Origin: Chersky-840 sp050011815
Lineage (GTDB): Bacteria > Actinomycetota > Acidimicrobiia > Acidimicrobiales > UBA8190
Assembly (NCBI GenBank): GCA_050011815.1
Contig: JBEKIJ010000016.1
Span: forward strand, 1 to 64,000
Direction of reading: 5' to 3'
Length of the DNA: 64,000 nt
Positions 7,919 through 15,800 of this stretch are shown here, in pieces. Position numbers and translations under genes: made by a program. A model generated the notes under the pieces. It was not told where the DNA came from, ran no database searches, and worked only from the letters and a program-made list of their open reading frames with translations. Every line of letters begins with the position of its first letter. The first letter of the stretch is position 1.

Positions 7919-8941
7919 CCCCGGGGGGTCGCTGTGGCCGGGGGGATCGGGGGGATCGGGGGGATCGGCCCAGGGCAGGGCGATGGGGCGGGGGACGGCC
8001 CAGGCGTGGCGCCTCCGAGCCTCGGTGTGCCCCTTGGCCTGGGCCCGGGCGGCGCGCTCGAGTTGTCGCTCGACCTCGGCCCACGTGAGGGGCTCGCCGT
8101 CGTCACCGTCGGCGTCGGCCGCCTCGACCCGTTGGGCCCGCATGAGCGAGGTCCACGCCGCGCTCCACAGCACGGGGAGCGTGGCCACCTTCGCCACCAC
8201 CCCGGCCAGTTGCTGGTCCACGAGCCGCGAGATGCCGAAGGCGGCGTGCACGTTGCGGAACTCGGCGTAGAGAGGATGGCGGGCGAAGACGTAGATGATG
8301 GCCGGGAAGGTGGGGATGACCGACTGGACGAAGAGGTAGGCGGTGACACCCACCGGGGCGGTCCGGTGGGCGCCGGGGATGTGGCGGAGCACCGGACCCC
8401 ACAACACCGCCCCCGCCGCCAGCAGGGCCACGTCGGTGAGGGCCCGCCACCACGGCGAGGAGGCCTGGGCGGCGACGGCGGGGGTGACGAGGGTCGCCAC
8501 CGCCACGGTGCTGAAGGTGACCACGGCCACCACCGGACGGGTGAGCACCTCGAGACAACGGTCGAGGGGTGCGGGCCGGGTGAGCGCGCCCAGCAGGGGC
8601 GCCGGGGTGGCGAGCAGCAGGAGGGGTGCCGCCGCCAAGGTGAGCAAGAGGCGCTGGACCACGAGGGCGGTGAGCGACCAGTGCGCGGCGAGGTCCGCCA
8701 GGGGCCAGGTGAGCGCCGCGACCAGGGCCACGAGCGCGCCGGCCAGGTAGATGAGCTGGCGGCGAGAGGGGAGCGCCCCCGGACCCGAGCGGTGTCCCAG
8801 GTGCGCCACGGCGAGGGCGTAGGAGAGCGAGAGGAAGGCGATGGCGAACCAGGCCAGAGGGTGGAGGTGCGGTGCCCAGGGATCGCCGACCGGCGCCGGG
8901 CCGGGGCCGGTGGTGGCGGCGGCGAGCAGCGACGCGGTCAC
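7904..8941 (-). CDS. CtaG-like cytochrome c oxidase assembly membrane protein
   Basis: The 345-residue protein has about seven membrane helices and an overall pattern typical of the caa3-type CtaG family (PF09678 type): a proximal PHLHPLAW, conserved WPLADLAAHWSLTALVVQRLLL, and a late PTFPAIIYVFARHPLYAEF segment. Family members assist copper insertion or assembly of cytochrome oxidase. No oxidase gene is adjacent. After the membrane region comes a charged cytosolic tail ending in a DPP-repeat, encoded by the 9-base tandem repeat at 7940-7966. The start is GTG 8941; the gene is divergent from the PafB-like gene with 68 bases between. Confidence 0.8.
   Translation of the reverse strand: MTASLLAAATTGPGPAPVGDPWAPHLHPLAWFAIAFLSLSYALAVAHLGHRSGPGALPSRRQLIYLAGALVALVAALTWPLADLAAHWSLTALVVQRLLLTLAAAPLLLLATPAPLLGALTRPAPLDRCLEVLTRPVVAVVTFSTVAVATLVTPAVAAQASSPWWRALTDVALLAAGAVLWGPVLRHIPGAHRTAPVGVTAYLFVQSVIPTFPAIIYVFARHPLYAEFRNVHAAFGISRLVDQQLAGVVAKVATLPVLWSAAWTSLMRAQRVEAADADGDDGEPLTWAEVERQLERAARAQAKGHTEARRRHAWAVPRPIALPWADPPDPPDPPGHSDPPGSPHG
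7940..7966. repeat. Three perfect 9-base tandem repeats (GGGGGGATC)
   Basis: Units at 7940-7948, 7949-7957 and 7958-7966 are identical. Read on the minus strand they encode Asp-Pro-Pro three times in the C-terminal tail of the CtaG-like protein. Being a multiple of three, the copy number can change without a frameshift. Confidence 0.85.
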
Positions 8942-9009
8942 CGCCGTCGAGCCGAAGTGGGTGGACGCGGGCGCCGGGGGCGCGCGTGGCGGCGCCTACG
9001 CTCTCGCCC

Positions 9010-9954
9010 ATGGTGGACAGGCTCGAGCGGCTGACCGACCTGGTGCTCGTGCTGCTGCGGGACCAGCGGCCCAAGACGCTGCGCGAGATCGCCTCGGAGG
9101 TGCCCGGGTACCCGGCCCAAGAGGGCGAGGCGCGGCGCCAGGCCTTCGAGCGTGACAAGCGGACACTGCGCGACGGCGGCATCGAGGTGACGGCCACGCC
9201 CATCGACGGTCCCGAGCAGGTGGGGTACGTGATCCGGCCCGAGGACTACTACCTGCCCGACCTCGATCTGGCGCCGGACGAGCAAGCGGCCCTGAACCTC
9301 GCGGTCGCCGGGGTCCACCTCGGCGATCCTAGTGGTCGGGATGCCCTGTGGCGCCTGGGACTTCCGGCCTCGGCCGGGGCTCGGACCGTCGCCGAGCTCC
9401 CCGCCCTCCCGGCGTTGCCCGTCCTCCACGGCGCCCTACGGGGGCGCGCCACGGTGCGCTTCGACTACCGCGGTGAGACCCGGAGAGTCGATCCCGCCCT
9501 GCTGCGGTTCCACGGGGGATGGTGGTACCTGGTCGGCTACGACCTCGACCGCGCCGCGCCGCGGACGTTCCGGGTCGACCGCATGGACGGCGACGTCGCC
9601 GCGGCGGCTCCGGGCTCGGCCGTCCTGCCCGACGGGTTCGACCCCGACGCCGCGCTCCCCGACGTCCCGTGGCGGATCGGTGAGGGTGCGCCGGTCACCG
9701 TGGCGGTGCACGTCGACGCCGCGCTCGCCGGTCTCGTCCTCGACGAGGTGGGGGCAGCCGCCTTGGCCGGTCGGGGGGAGGACGGGTCGGTGGTGCTGCA
9801 CCTCGAGGTGACCAACACCGCCGCGTTGCGGTCGTGGCTCTTCGAACTGGGCGACCACGCCGAGGTGCTCGGTCCCGAGGAGGTCCGCGCCGAGGTGGTG
9901 GCCTGGCTCGAGGCGGTGGCGGGAGTGCCGGCGACGCCCGGGGCCCCGGCATGA
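9010..9954 (+). CDS. pafB: WYL-domain transcriptional regulator, PafB-like
   Basis: The 314-residue protein has an N-terminal helix-turn-helix region (~1-60, starting MVDRLERLTDLVLVLL, with the family-typical EIASEVPGYP and RQAFERDKRTLR) and a WYL domain with GGWWYLVGYDLDRAAPRTF near the middle, followed by the WCX C-terminal region. This matches PafB, one half of the PafBC activator of the mycobacterial DNA-damage response. PafBC is usually encoded beside the Pup ligase pafA; no pup/proteasome gene is visible here. ATG 9010 is at the start of the conserved N-terminus. The next gene overlaps by ATGA, as expected for a co-translated partner. Confidence 0.82.
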   Translation: MVDRLERLTDLVLVLLRDQRPKTLREIASEVPGYPAQEGEARRQAFERDKRTLRDGGIEVTATPIDGPEQVGYVIRPEDYYLPDLDLAPDEQAALNLAVAGVHLGDPSGRDALWRLGLPASAGARTVAELPALPALPVLHGALRGRATVRFDYRGETRRVDPALLRFHGGWWYLVGYDLDRAAPRTFRVDRMDGDVAAAAPGSAVLPDGFDPDAALPDVPWRIGEGAPVTVAVHVDAALAGLVLDEVGAAALAGRGEDGSVVLHLEVTNTAALRSWLFELGDHAEVLGPEEVRAEVVAWLEAVAGVPATPGAPA

Positions 9955-10925
9955 CCACGCGTGCCGACGCCGGGTCCCGGCTGTTGCGCCTGCTGGCGGT
10001 GCTCACCTGGTTGGCGCGCCAGGGGCGGGCCCCGGTCTCCGAGCTCTCCGAGCGGTTCGGGCTCGAGCCCGACGAGCTCATCGCCGATCTCGAGCTCGCG
10101 GCGTGCTGCGGTCTGCCTCCGTATTCACCCGATCAGCTCATGGAGATCATCATCGACGACCAGGAGGTGGTCGCCGACCTCGGGACCGAGCTCGGGCGGT
10201 CCCGCCGGCTCACCGCGGCCGAGGGGTTCGCCCTGGCCGCGTCGGCCCGGGCCATCCTGGCCGTGCCCGGGGCCGATCCCGACGGGGCGCTGCACCGGGC
10301 CGTGGGCAAACTCGAGGCGGTGCTCGGCGGTCGGGGCCTCCTGCGTGTCGACCTGGACGACCCGGCGCACCTGGCCGTGATCCGCGACGCCAGTGAGGGG
10401 GGGCGACAACTCGAGCTGCATTACTACTCGGCCTCGAGCGACCGCGAATCGACGCGCATCGTCGACCCGGTCTCGGTGCGCCTGATCGAAGGCCACTGGT
10501 ATCTCGACGGCTACTGCCACAACGCGGCCGGCATGCGCCGGTTCCGCGTCGACCGTGTCTCGGCGGCCCGCCTCACCGGGGAGCCCGCCTGCCATCACGG
10601 CGACGAGGCCGAGCGGCAACGAACCGAGGAGGAGACCCAGAGCTCCGAGGCATTCGTCCCCGGGCCCGAGGCCACCGTGGCCCATCTCGCCGTCGACGGC
10701 GAGGCGGTGTGGATCACCGAGGCCTTGCCCAACTCCTCCTCGGAGCCCCTGTCCGACGGGCGCACCGGCGTGACCCTCGCCGTGGCGAGCACGGTGTGGT
10801 TCGGCCGACTGTTGCTTCGGCTCGGTCCCCACGCCGAGGTGCTCGACCCCCCGGAGCTGGCCGAGACCGGCCGCCACGCGGCGCGCCAGCTGCTGGCCCG
10901 ATACCGCCCCGCCGCCACCCCCTGA
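9951..10925 (+). CDS. pafC: WYL-domain transcriptional regulator, PafC-like
   Basis: The 324-residue partner of the preceding gene has an N-terminal winged-helix region (~10-60), then a WYL domain with EGHWYLDGYCHNAAGMRRFRVDR and a C-terminal extension ending in ARQLLARYRP. PafC works with PafB as a heterodimer or fusion that senses DNA damage. An acidic Glu/Gln-rich insert (~218-235) follows the WYL core. The start ATG overlaps the PafB stop by 4 bases. Adjacent genes after it are not the usual tatA/tatC or helicase; a relaxase-like gene follows 111 bases later. Confidence 0.8.
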   Translation: MTTRADAGSRLLRLLAVLTWLARQGRAPVSELSERFGLEPDELIADLELAACCGLPPYSPDQLMEIIIDDQEVVADLGTELGRSRRLTAAEGFALAASARAILAVPGADPDGALHRAVGKLEAVLGGRGLLRVDLDDPAHLAVIRDASEGGRQLELHYYSASSDRESTRIVDPVSVRLIEGHWYLDGYCHNAAGMRRFRVDRVSAARLTGEPACHHGDEAERQRTEEETQSSEAFVPGPEATVAHLAVDGEAVWITEALPNSSSEPLSDGRTGVTLAVASTVWFGRLLLRLGPHAEVLDPPELAETGRHAARQLLARYRPAATP

Positions 10926-11036
10926 ATTCACCGGGGCCCCGCCAGGTCGTCGGCGAGGTTCCGGTCAAGGCGCGGTGCCCACCCTGGCCGGTGGGAGCAC
11001 TTCCGGCGCCGCGCCGGTCAGCGCCCGGGAGGTCGG

Positions 11037-12314
11037 GTGCTGCGGGTGGCCAAGGTGCGCAGGGGTGGACACGCCTACTACCTCGAGGTGGCGGGCAACG
11101 GGACCGGCACCGGGATCGAAGCCCCCGGTCGATGGCTGGGCACGGGGGCGGCCGCCTTGGGGCTGCGCGGCGAGGTGCACGGGGACGCGCTCGGGGCCGT
11201 CCTGGCCGGCGACGATCCCTTCACCCAACGACGGCTGGGCCGGTCCCACGACCGGGTGACCGTCGCCGCCTTCGACCTGAGCTTCTGTGCCCCCAAGTCG
11301 GTGAGCATGCTGCACGCGCTGGGCCCGCCCGAGATGGCGGGCGAGGTGCTCGCCGCCCACGAGCGTGCTGTGGACGCGGCTCTCGAGTACGTGGAGCGCC
11401 GCGCCGTCGCCGTCCGCCGTCCGAGCGGCGGCGCCCTCGTGCCCGTGGAGGCCGAGGCGGTGGCGTCGGCCGGGTTCGTGCACCGGGTGAGCCGTGCCCT
11501 CGACCCCCACCTCCACAGTCACGTGGTGATGGCCAACCTCGGGCGCGGCCCCGACGGCACCTTCTCCGCCCTCGACGGCCGGGGGCTCTACGCGCACGGT
11601 CCCGCCGCCGGCGCCCTCTACCACGCGCAGCTTCGCCACGAGCTCACCACCCGCCTCGGTGTGGCGTGGGAGCCCCTGCGCCAGGGACGCGCCGACGTGG
11701 CCGGGATCGGGGTCGAAGCCCGCCGAGCCTTTTCACAGCGCGCCGCGGCGATCGCCGGGCATCTGTCGGCGCGCGGGCTGCGAAGTCCACGGGCACGGGA
11801 CATCGCCGCCCACGCCACCCGGCCCGATCGCGACCCGCACCGTCATGTCGAGGACCTGCGCCCCTCGTGGGAGGCCAGGGCGCGCGCCGTCGGGCTCGGT
11901 CCCGACGTTCTGGACGGGGTGGTCGACCGGGTCCCCCGCCGGCGCGGTCCGGGACCCGACCCCGCCCGCGCCCGGCTGGTCGCCCTGGACCTCGAAGGGC
12001 GCGGACCGTCGATCACCCGCCGGGACGTGGTGCGGGGGTGGTGCGCCACCCTCGGAGAGGGTGCTCCGGCCCGGGAGGTGGAGGTGGCCGCCGACCGGCT
12101 CCTCGACACGATGGCCCCGACGGTGGCGCACGCCGGGCGGGCCGAGGGGCGCGGGGTGGGGGAGCGGCGCCATGTGGCGGGTGGCCGCGAGGTGGCGCCC
12201 CGGCGCCACGAGCTCGAGCGCCTGTTGGCGGCGCGCGGCATGGAGATGGCTGCCGGTCCCGGCCCGACGACGGGACGCGGGCGCGACGAGGACTTCGGAC
12301 TGGGACTGGGTTGA
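11037..12314 (+). CDS. Stand-alone MobF/TrwC-type relaxase domain protein
   Basis: The 425-residue protein has the TrwC relaxase fold signatures: paired Tyr14/Tyr15 near the N-terminus (candidate nucleophiles), FDLSFCAPKSVSMLHAL (~79-95), the metal-binding His triad in DPHLHSHVV (His158, His160, His162), and the family-typical ARDIAAHATRP (~254-264). Relaxases nick plasmid DNA at oriT to start conjugation. Full-length MobF relaxases carry a C-terminal SF1 helicase; here the protein ends after a basic, Arg-rich tail with no Walker motif. GTG 11037 follows GGGAGG closely; GTG 11046 is an alternative start. No coupling protein or type IV secretion gene is nearby. Confidence 0.8.
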   Translation: MLRVAKVRRGGHAYYLEVAGNGTGTGIEAPGRWLGTGAAALGLRGEVHGDALGAVLAGDDPFTQRRLGRSHDRVTVAAFDLSFCAPKSVSMLHALGPPEMAGEVLAAHERAVDAALEYVERRAVAVRRPSGGALVPVEAEAVASAGFVHRVSRALDPHLHSHVVMANLGRGPDGTFSALDGRGLYAHGPAAGALYHAQLRHELTTRLGVAWEPLRQGRADVAGIGVEARRAFSQRAAAIAGHLSARGLRSPRARDIAAHATRPDRDPHRHVEDLRPSWEARARAVGLGPDVLDGVVDRVPRRRGPGPDPARARLVALDLEGRGPSITRRDVVRGWCATLGEGAPAREVEVAADRLLDTMAPTVAHAGRAEGRGVGERRHVAGGREVAPRRHELERLLAARGMEMAAGPGPTTGRGRDEDFGLGLG

Positions 12315-12347
12315 CCGGCGGACCGGCTGATCAAGAGCGCGGGCTGA

Positions 12348-12833
12348 TCAGGATTGTGACGGCGCGATGGGCCCGGCGTCGCCGTATCCCTGGCGGATGC
12401 CCTGGCCGGCGCGCCGGGTGAGCTGGTCGGGCTCGTACAACATCCAGTAGGCGTTGCGGGCGTGCTTGCGGGCCCGGTCGACGCACACCGCGGCGAGTTT
12501 GGCGGGGTCTTCCTCCTCGTTCTCGTGGACGAAGACCTCGAGCACCGGGGTGGAGGTGAGCAGCTGGGCCAGCATGATGCCCTGGGACGCCCCTATCGCC
12601 GACACCTGGTCGATGGCGGCCTTCCCCGGCATGCCCAGGGCGACCACGATGGCGCAGCCCTCTTGCTCGATGAGCTTCTTGCACGCCACGCCGAGGTCCT
12701 TGAACCCCGGCACCGTGCGGCGGAGCACCTCGAAGCGCTCCCCGAACCCCGGGCACTGCTTGAGCTCGTCGACGGCCTCGGCCCCCATGTCGTAGCGGGC
12801 GAACATGGTGTCGACGACGCCGATGCGGTCCAT
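12348..12833 (-). CDS. Archaeal-type riboflavin synthase
   Basis: The 161-residue protein resembles the archaeal riboflavin synthase family (RibC, e.g. Methanocaldococcus), which is related to lumazine synthase and unrelated to bacterial RibE. Shared blocks are GVVDTMFARYDM, RRTVPGFKDLGVACKKLIE, EGCAIVVALGMPGK, SQGIMLAQLLTSTPVLEVF and the C-terminal YEPDQLTRRAGQGIRQGYGDAGP. It would dismutate 6,7-dimethyl-8-ribityllumazine to riboflavin. ATG 12833 starts exactly at the conserved N-terminus (MDRIGVVDT). It is convergent to the relaxase gene and follows the zinc-ribbon gene by 28 bases. No other rib gene is in view. Confidence 0.85.
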   Translation of the reverse strand: MDRIGVVDTMFARYDMGAEAVDELKQCPGFGERFEVLRRTVPGFKDLGVACKKLIEQEGCAIVVALGMPGKAAIDQVSAIGASQGIMLAQLLTSTPVLEVFVHENEEEDPAKLAAVCVDRARKHARNAYWMLYEPDQLTRRAGQGIRQGYGDAGPIAPSQS

Positions 12834-12861
12834 CACCCGATTCTCCCACGGCGCGGGGCGG

Positions 12862-13053
12862 TCATGGCCCGAGACCTTCCACGCCGTGGTCACGGCAGCG
12901 CGCCACATAGCCGGTCGGGGTGACGGTGACCGCCATGCGCCGGCCACAGGCCCCGCAGAACCGGGGCGGATCGAGCTCCCGACCACATCCCCCGCATTGC
13001 CCGGCGCCTCGGCCGCACGAGGTACAGAACTCGGGGGCCGGGTGCGCCGTCAC
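12862..13053 (-). CDS. Small zinc-ribbon protein, possibly a biotin synthase auxiliary protein (BsaP-like)
   Basis: The frame encodes a 63-residue protein with two or three Cys pairs: FCTSCG, CGGCGRELDPP, FCGACGRRM, ending in a Cys-His (ARCRDHG). The RELDPPRFC..CGRRM.V...P.GY.ARC..HG pattern resembles the small actinobacterial protein described as a helper of mycobacterial biotin synthase, from memory; this assignment needs checking. The frame stays open upstream, but that part overlaps the TetR gene, so GTG 13053 is the best start. No clear ribosome site is seen. A biotin synthase gene exists in this window at 24540-25646. Function remains tentative. Confidence 0.55.
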   Translation of the reverse strand: MTAHPAPEFCTSCGRGAGQCGGCGRELDPPRFCGACGRRMAVTVTPTGYVARCRDHGVEGLGP

Positions 13054-13096
13054 CGGCCGGAGTCCGCCGGCCGCAGGCTCGTGCCGCGTCGGTGGC

Positions 13097-13831
13097 TCAC
13101 GCCGATCCGTTGCTTCGGGCCGGGCCCTTCGGTCGAGCCGAGGCCGGTGGTCGCGATGTGCCGTTGGTGGCGCGCCGAGGCGGCTTCGGCGTGGAGGTGC
13201 CGAGCACATCGCCGATGGCACTACGCAGCATGGCGCCCAGGTCGTCGGAGGGGACCTGGGCGAAGGCGTCGCCGGCGAGGACCAGCCCGCCCATCACCGC
13301 CCCCAGCGCGCAGGCCATTCGCACCCGTTGCTCGATGGGGACCGAGGAGTCGCTCAACACGTCGCGGAACCGTGCTTCGAGGTCGGTGTGGTCATCGTCG
13401 TGCTTCTGGCGGTGCAGGTTCTCGAAGGCGGCCCGATTGCGCTCGTGGAGCACGAAGACCTTGCGGTTGGCCATCATCAAGGAGATGAAGCTCCCGAGCA
13501 TCGGGAGCCAGGTCTCGGGGCCCGCCGGCGCGTCGCCGAGCGCCGACAGCGATTCCTTGCCGAGGTCGTGGAGCCGGAGGTGCAACGCCATCAGGATGTC
13601 GTCCTTGCTGGCGAAGTGGTAGTAGAGCGCCGCCTTCGAGAAGCCGAGTTCCTCGGCGATCTGGCGCAACGAGGTCTTGTCGTAGCCCTGCTCGATGAAG
13701 AGGTCGAGGGCGATGTCGAGAATGCGCTCGCGCGTGCTGGTCGCTTCCCGATCGAGCCCGGGCTCTGGCACCGACGGCTCGACAGGCGGCGCCGCCCGGA
13801 GGGAACCGCTCGCCTTCTGTGGAGGTGTCAC
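13097..13831 (-). CDS. TetR-family transcriptional repressor
   Basis: The 244-residue protein has a TetR helix-turn-helix at ~32-78 (RERILDIALDLFIEQGYDKTSLRQIAEELGFSKAALYYHFASKDDIL) and an all-helical ligand-binding C-terminus. It lies divergent from the ABC exporter genes with only ~80 bases between the start codons, so it most likely represses that exporter and itself through the inverted repeats at 13840-13888. The start codon is GTG 13831. The ligand is unknown. The C-terminus is Arg/Pro-rich and followed after ~44 bases by the zinc-ribbon gene on the same strand. Confidence 0.88.
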   Translation of the reverse strand: MTPPQKASGSLRAAPPVEPSVPEPGLDREATSTRERILDIALDLFIEQGYDKTSLRQIAEELGFSKAALYYHFASKDDILMALHLRLHDLGKESLSALGDAPAGPETWLPMLGSFISLMMANRKVFVLHERNRAAFENLHRQKHDDDHTDLEARFRDVLSDSSVPIEQRVRMACALGAVMGGLVLAGDAFAQVPSDDLGAMLRSAIGDVLGTSTPKPPRRATNGTSRPPASARPKGPARSNGSA

Positions 13832-13839
13832 GGCCCTAA

Positions 13840-13888
13840 GTCTACTTGACGACCGGTAAGGAAGTCACTTACCATGCGGCAAGTAGAC
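13840..13888. promoter_or_regulatory. Nested inverted repeats between tetR and the ABC exporter (probable operator)
   Basis: A 9-base inverted repeat (GTCTACTTG at 13840-13848, CAAGTAGAC at 13880-13888) encloses a second one, GGTAAG (13855-13860) and CTTACC (13868-13873). TTGACG at 13846-13851 could be a -35 box for the exporter, with a weak -10 17 bases later. Sites placed over a divergent promoter are what a TetR autoregulator needs. Confidence 0.65.
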
Positions 13889-13909
13889 GAAAAGACGGAC
13901 GGCGGGCCC

Positions 13910-14920
13910 ATGACACGACGACCGATGATCGAGGCCGAGGGGCTGACCAAGCGCTACGGCGACACCGTGGCCCTGGCCGGCATCGACCTCGAGGTGGCGG
14001 GCGGCTCGATCCTGGGGGTCCTCGGCCCCAACGGGGCGGGCAAGACGACGGCGGTGCGGATCCTCACCACCTTGGCCGTTCCCGACTCGGGTACCGCTCG
14101 TGTGGCCGGCTACGACGTCGTGGCCGAGGGGGCCGCCGTGCGCCGGAACATCGGGGTGGCGGCCCAGGACGCCACCCTCGACGACGCCCTCACCGGTCGC
14201 CACAACCTCGTCATGGTGGGCGAGCTCAGCGGACTGCGACGGGGAGAGGCCAAGGCCCGGGCCGGCGAGCTCCTCGACCAATTCGGGCTGAGCGACGCCG
14301 CGGACCGGGTCATGAAGGGCTACTCGGGCGGGATGCGGCGTCGCCTGGACATCGCCGCCAGCATGATGACCCGGGCCCCGGTGCTGTTCCTCGACGAACC
14401 GACCACGGGCCTCGACCCCGCCAGCCGGTCCGGCGTGTGGGACATCATCCGCGTGCTCGTGTCCGACGGGGTCACCCTCCTGCTCACCACCCAGTACCTC
14501 GACGAGGCCGACGAGCTCGCCGACCGGATCGTCGTCATCGACCACGGTCGGGTCATCGCCGAGGGCACTCCACCGGAGTTGAAGGCGGCGACAGGGGAGG
14601 CCCGACTCGAAGTGACGCTGAGCGCGCCCAACCAGGAGGCCGTGGCCGCGCTCCAGAACATCGTGCAGGGCGCGGTCCACATCTCCCAGGGCGGACGCCG
14701 CCTCAGTGCTCCGGTGAAAACCGAGTCGGGACTGGCCACCCGGGTCGTGCGGGCCCTGGACCGGGCCGGGGCGCTGGTCGACGACGTGGAAGTGCAACAG
14801 CCGTCGCTCGACGACGTGTTCTTCGCACTGACCGGAGGCCCCGTCCCCGAAAACCCCGCCGCCGAGGACCCCGTCGCCGAGGACAGGGCCGCCCACGACC
14901 GTGAGGAGGGGGTCGCATGA
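13910..14920 (+). CDS. ABC transporter ATPase, DrrA-type multidrug exporter
   Basis: The 336-residue ATPase has Walker A GPNGAGKTT (39-47), signature YSGGMRRRL (138-146), Walker B LFLDEP (159-164), and the long C-terminal domain typical of DrrA/daunorubicin-resistance ATPases. ATG 13874 is in frame, but it would place the outer operator arm inside the coding region, and a promoter at 13846 would start RNA near or after it. I therefore prefer ATG 13910. The stop overlaps the permease start (ATGA). Likely controlled by the divergent TetR. The acidic tail (EDPVAEDRAAHDREE) is unusual but harmless-looking. Confidence 0.88.
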   Translation: MTRRPMIEAEGLTKRYGDTVALAGIDLEVAGGSILGVLGPNGAGKTTAVRILTTLAVPDSGTARVAGYDVVAEGAAVRRNIGVAAQDATLDDALTGRHNLVMVGELSGLRRGEAKARAGELLDQFGLSDAADRVMKGYSGGMRRRLDIAASMMTRAPVLFLDEPTTGLDPASRSGVWDIIRVLVSDGVTLLLTTQYLDEADELADRIVVIDHGRVIAEGTPPELKAATGEARLEVTLSAPNQEAVAALQNIVQGAVHISQGGRRLSAPVKTESGLATRVVRALDRAGALVDDVEVQQPSLDDVFFALTGGPVPENPAAEDPVAEDRAAHDREEGVA

Positions 14921-15783
14921 GCATCGGGACCGCCACTGTCCCCGCCGTCGCCACGACGACGCCGGAGGGGGGCCGCCCCGTCGACTGGCTCGCGGGAAAG
15001 CTCCGCGACGTGATGGTCCTCACCCGTCGCAACATCGTCCATATCGCCCGTGAACCACTCCAGCTCTCCGACGTGACGGTGCAGCCGGTCCTCTTCACGC
15101 TGCTGTTCGTCTACGTCTTCGGCTCCGGCGTGGCGGTGCCCGGGGGCGGGAAGTACGTCGACTTCGCCCTGGCCGGGTTGTTGGCCCTGAACCTCACCAC
15201 GTCGGCCATCGGGACCTCGGTGGGTCTCAGCACCGATCTCAACACCGGTGTCATCAACCGTTTCCGGACGCTTCCCATGTGGCGCTCGGCGGTCCTCGTG
15301 GGCCGGTCGATCTCCGATGTGCTCTCGGCCACGGTGTGCGTGACGATCGTGTTGCTGACGGGCCTGGCCATCGGCTGGCGCTCGGGAACCAATCCCCTGT
15401 CGGTGCTGGCCGGTATGGGGGTGGCGCTGTTCTTCAGCTACGCGCTGTCGTGGGGGTGCGCCTGTCTGGGCATCACGAGCAAGAGCCCGGAGTCCGCCCA
15501 AGGTCTGGGCCTCGTGATCCTCTTCCCCCTCGCCCTCGTGTCCAACGCGCTGGTGCCCACGGGCGGCATGCCGGCCTGGATGCGGACGGTCGCCAACTGG
15601 AACCCCGTGAGCGCCATGGCCTCGGCGTGTCGGGTCCTGTTCGGCAACCCCAATCCGTCCTCGGCCGTGCACGTCTGGCCTATGCAGCATCCCGTGGTGG
15701 CGTCGCTGCTGTGGTCGGTGGGGATGCTCGTGGTCTTCGCCCCCCTGGCGACGGTGCTCTACCGGCGCCGGACCACCGAGTAG
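14917..15783 (+). CDS. ABC-2 type permease, DrrB-like
   Basis: The 288-residue membrane protein has six predicted helices. The N-terminal segment (RDVMVLTRRNIVHIAREPLQ) matches the coupling region, and the core has the ABC-2 pattern (FRTLPMWRSAVLVGRSISD, then NALVPTGGMPAWMRTVANWNPVS). It partners the overlapping upstream ATPase to form an exporter of a hydrophobic compound; the substrate is unknown. Translational coupling through a 4-base overlap supports complex formation. Confidence 0.88.
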   Translation: MSIGTATVPAVATTTPEGGRPVDWLAGKLRDVMVLTRRNIVHIAREPLQLSDVTVQPVLFTLLFVYVFGSGVAVPGGGKYVDFALAGLLALNLTTSAIGTSVGLSTDLNTGVINRFRTLPMWRSAVLVGRSISDVLSATVCVTIVLLTGLAIGWRSGTNPLSVLAGMGVALFFSYALSWGCACLGITSKSPESAQGLGLVILFPLALVSNALVPTGGMPAWMRTVANWNPVSAMASACRVLFGNPNPSSAVHVWPMQHPVVASLLWSVGMLVVFAPLATVLYRRRTTE

Positions 15784-15800
15784 TCACCCAGGAGCCCGGC

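Noticed and set aside
11037..12314. An integrative conjugative element around the relaxase
   Set aside because: No integrase, tra gene, attachment repeat or GC shift is seen on either side; neighbours look like ordinary chromosomal genes.
13054..13221. A longer start for the zinc-ribbon protein (from 13221)
   Set aside because: The extra residues overlap the TetR coding region and show the Arg/Pro/Ala composition of a shadow frame, so GTG 13053 is preferred.
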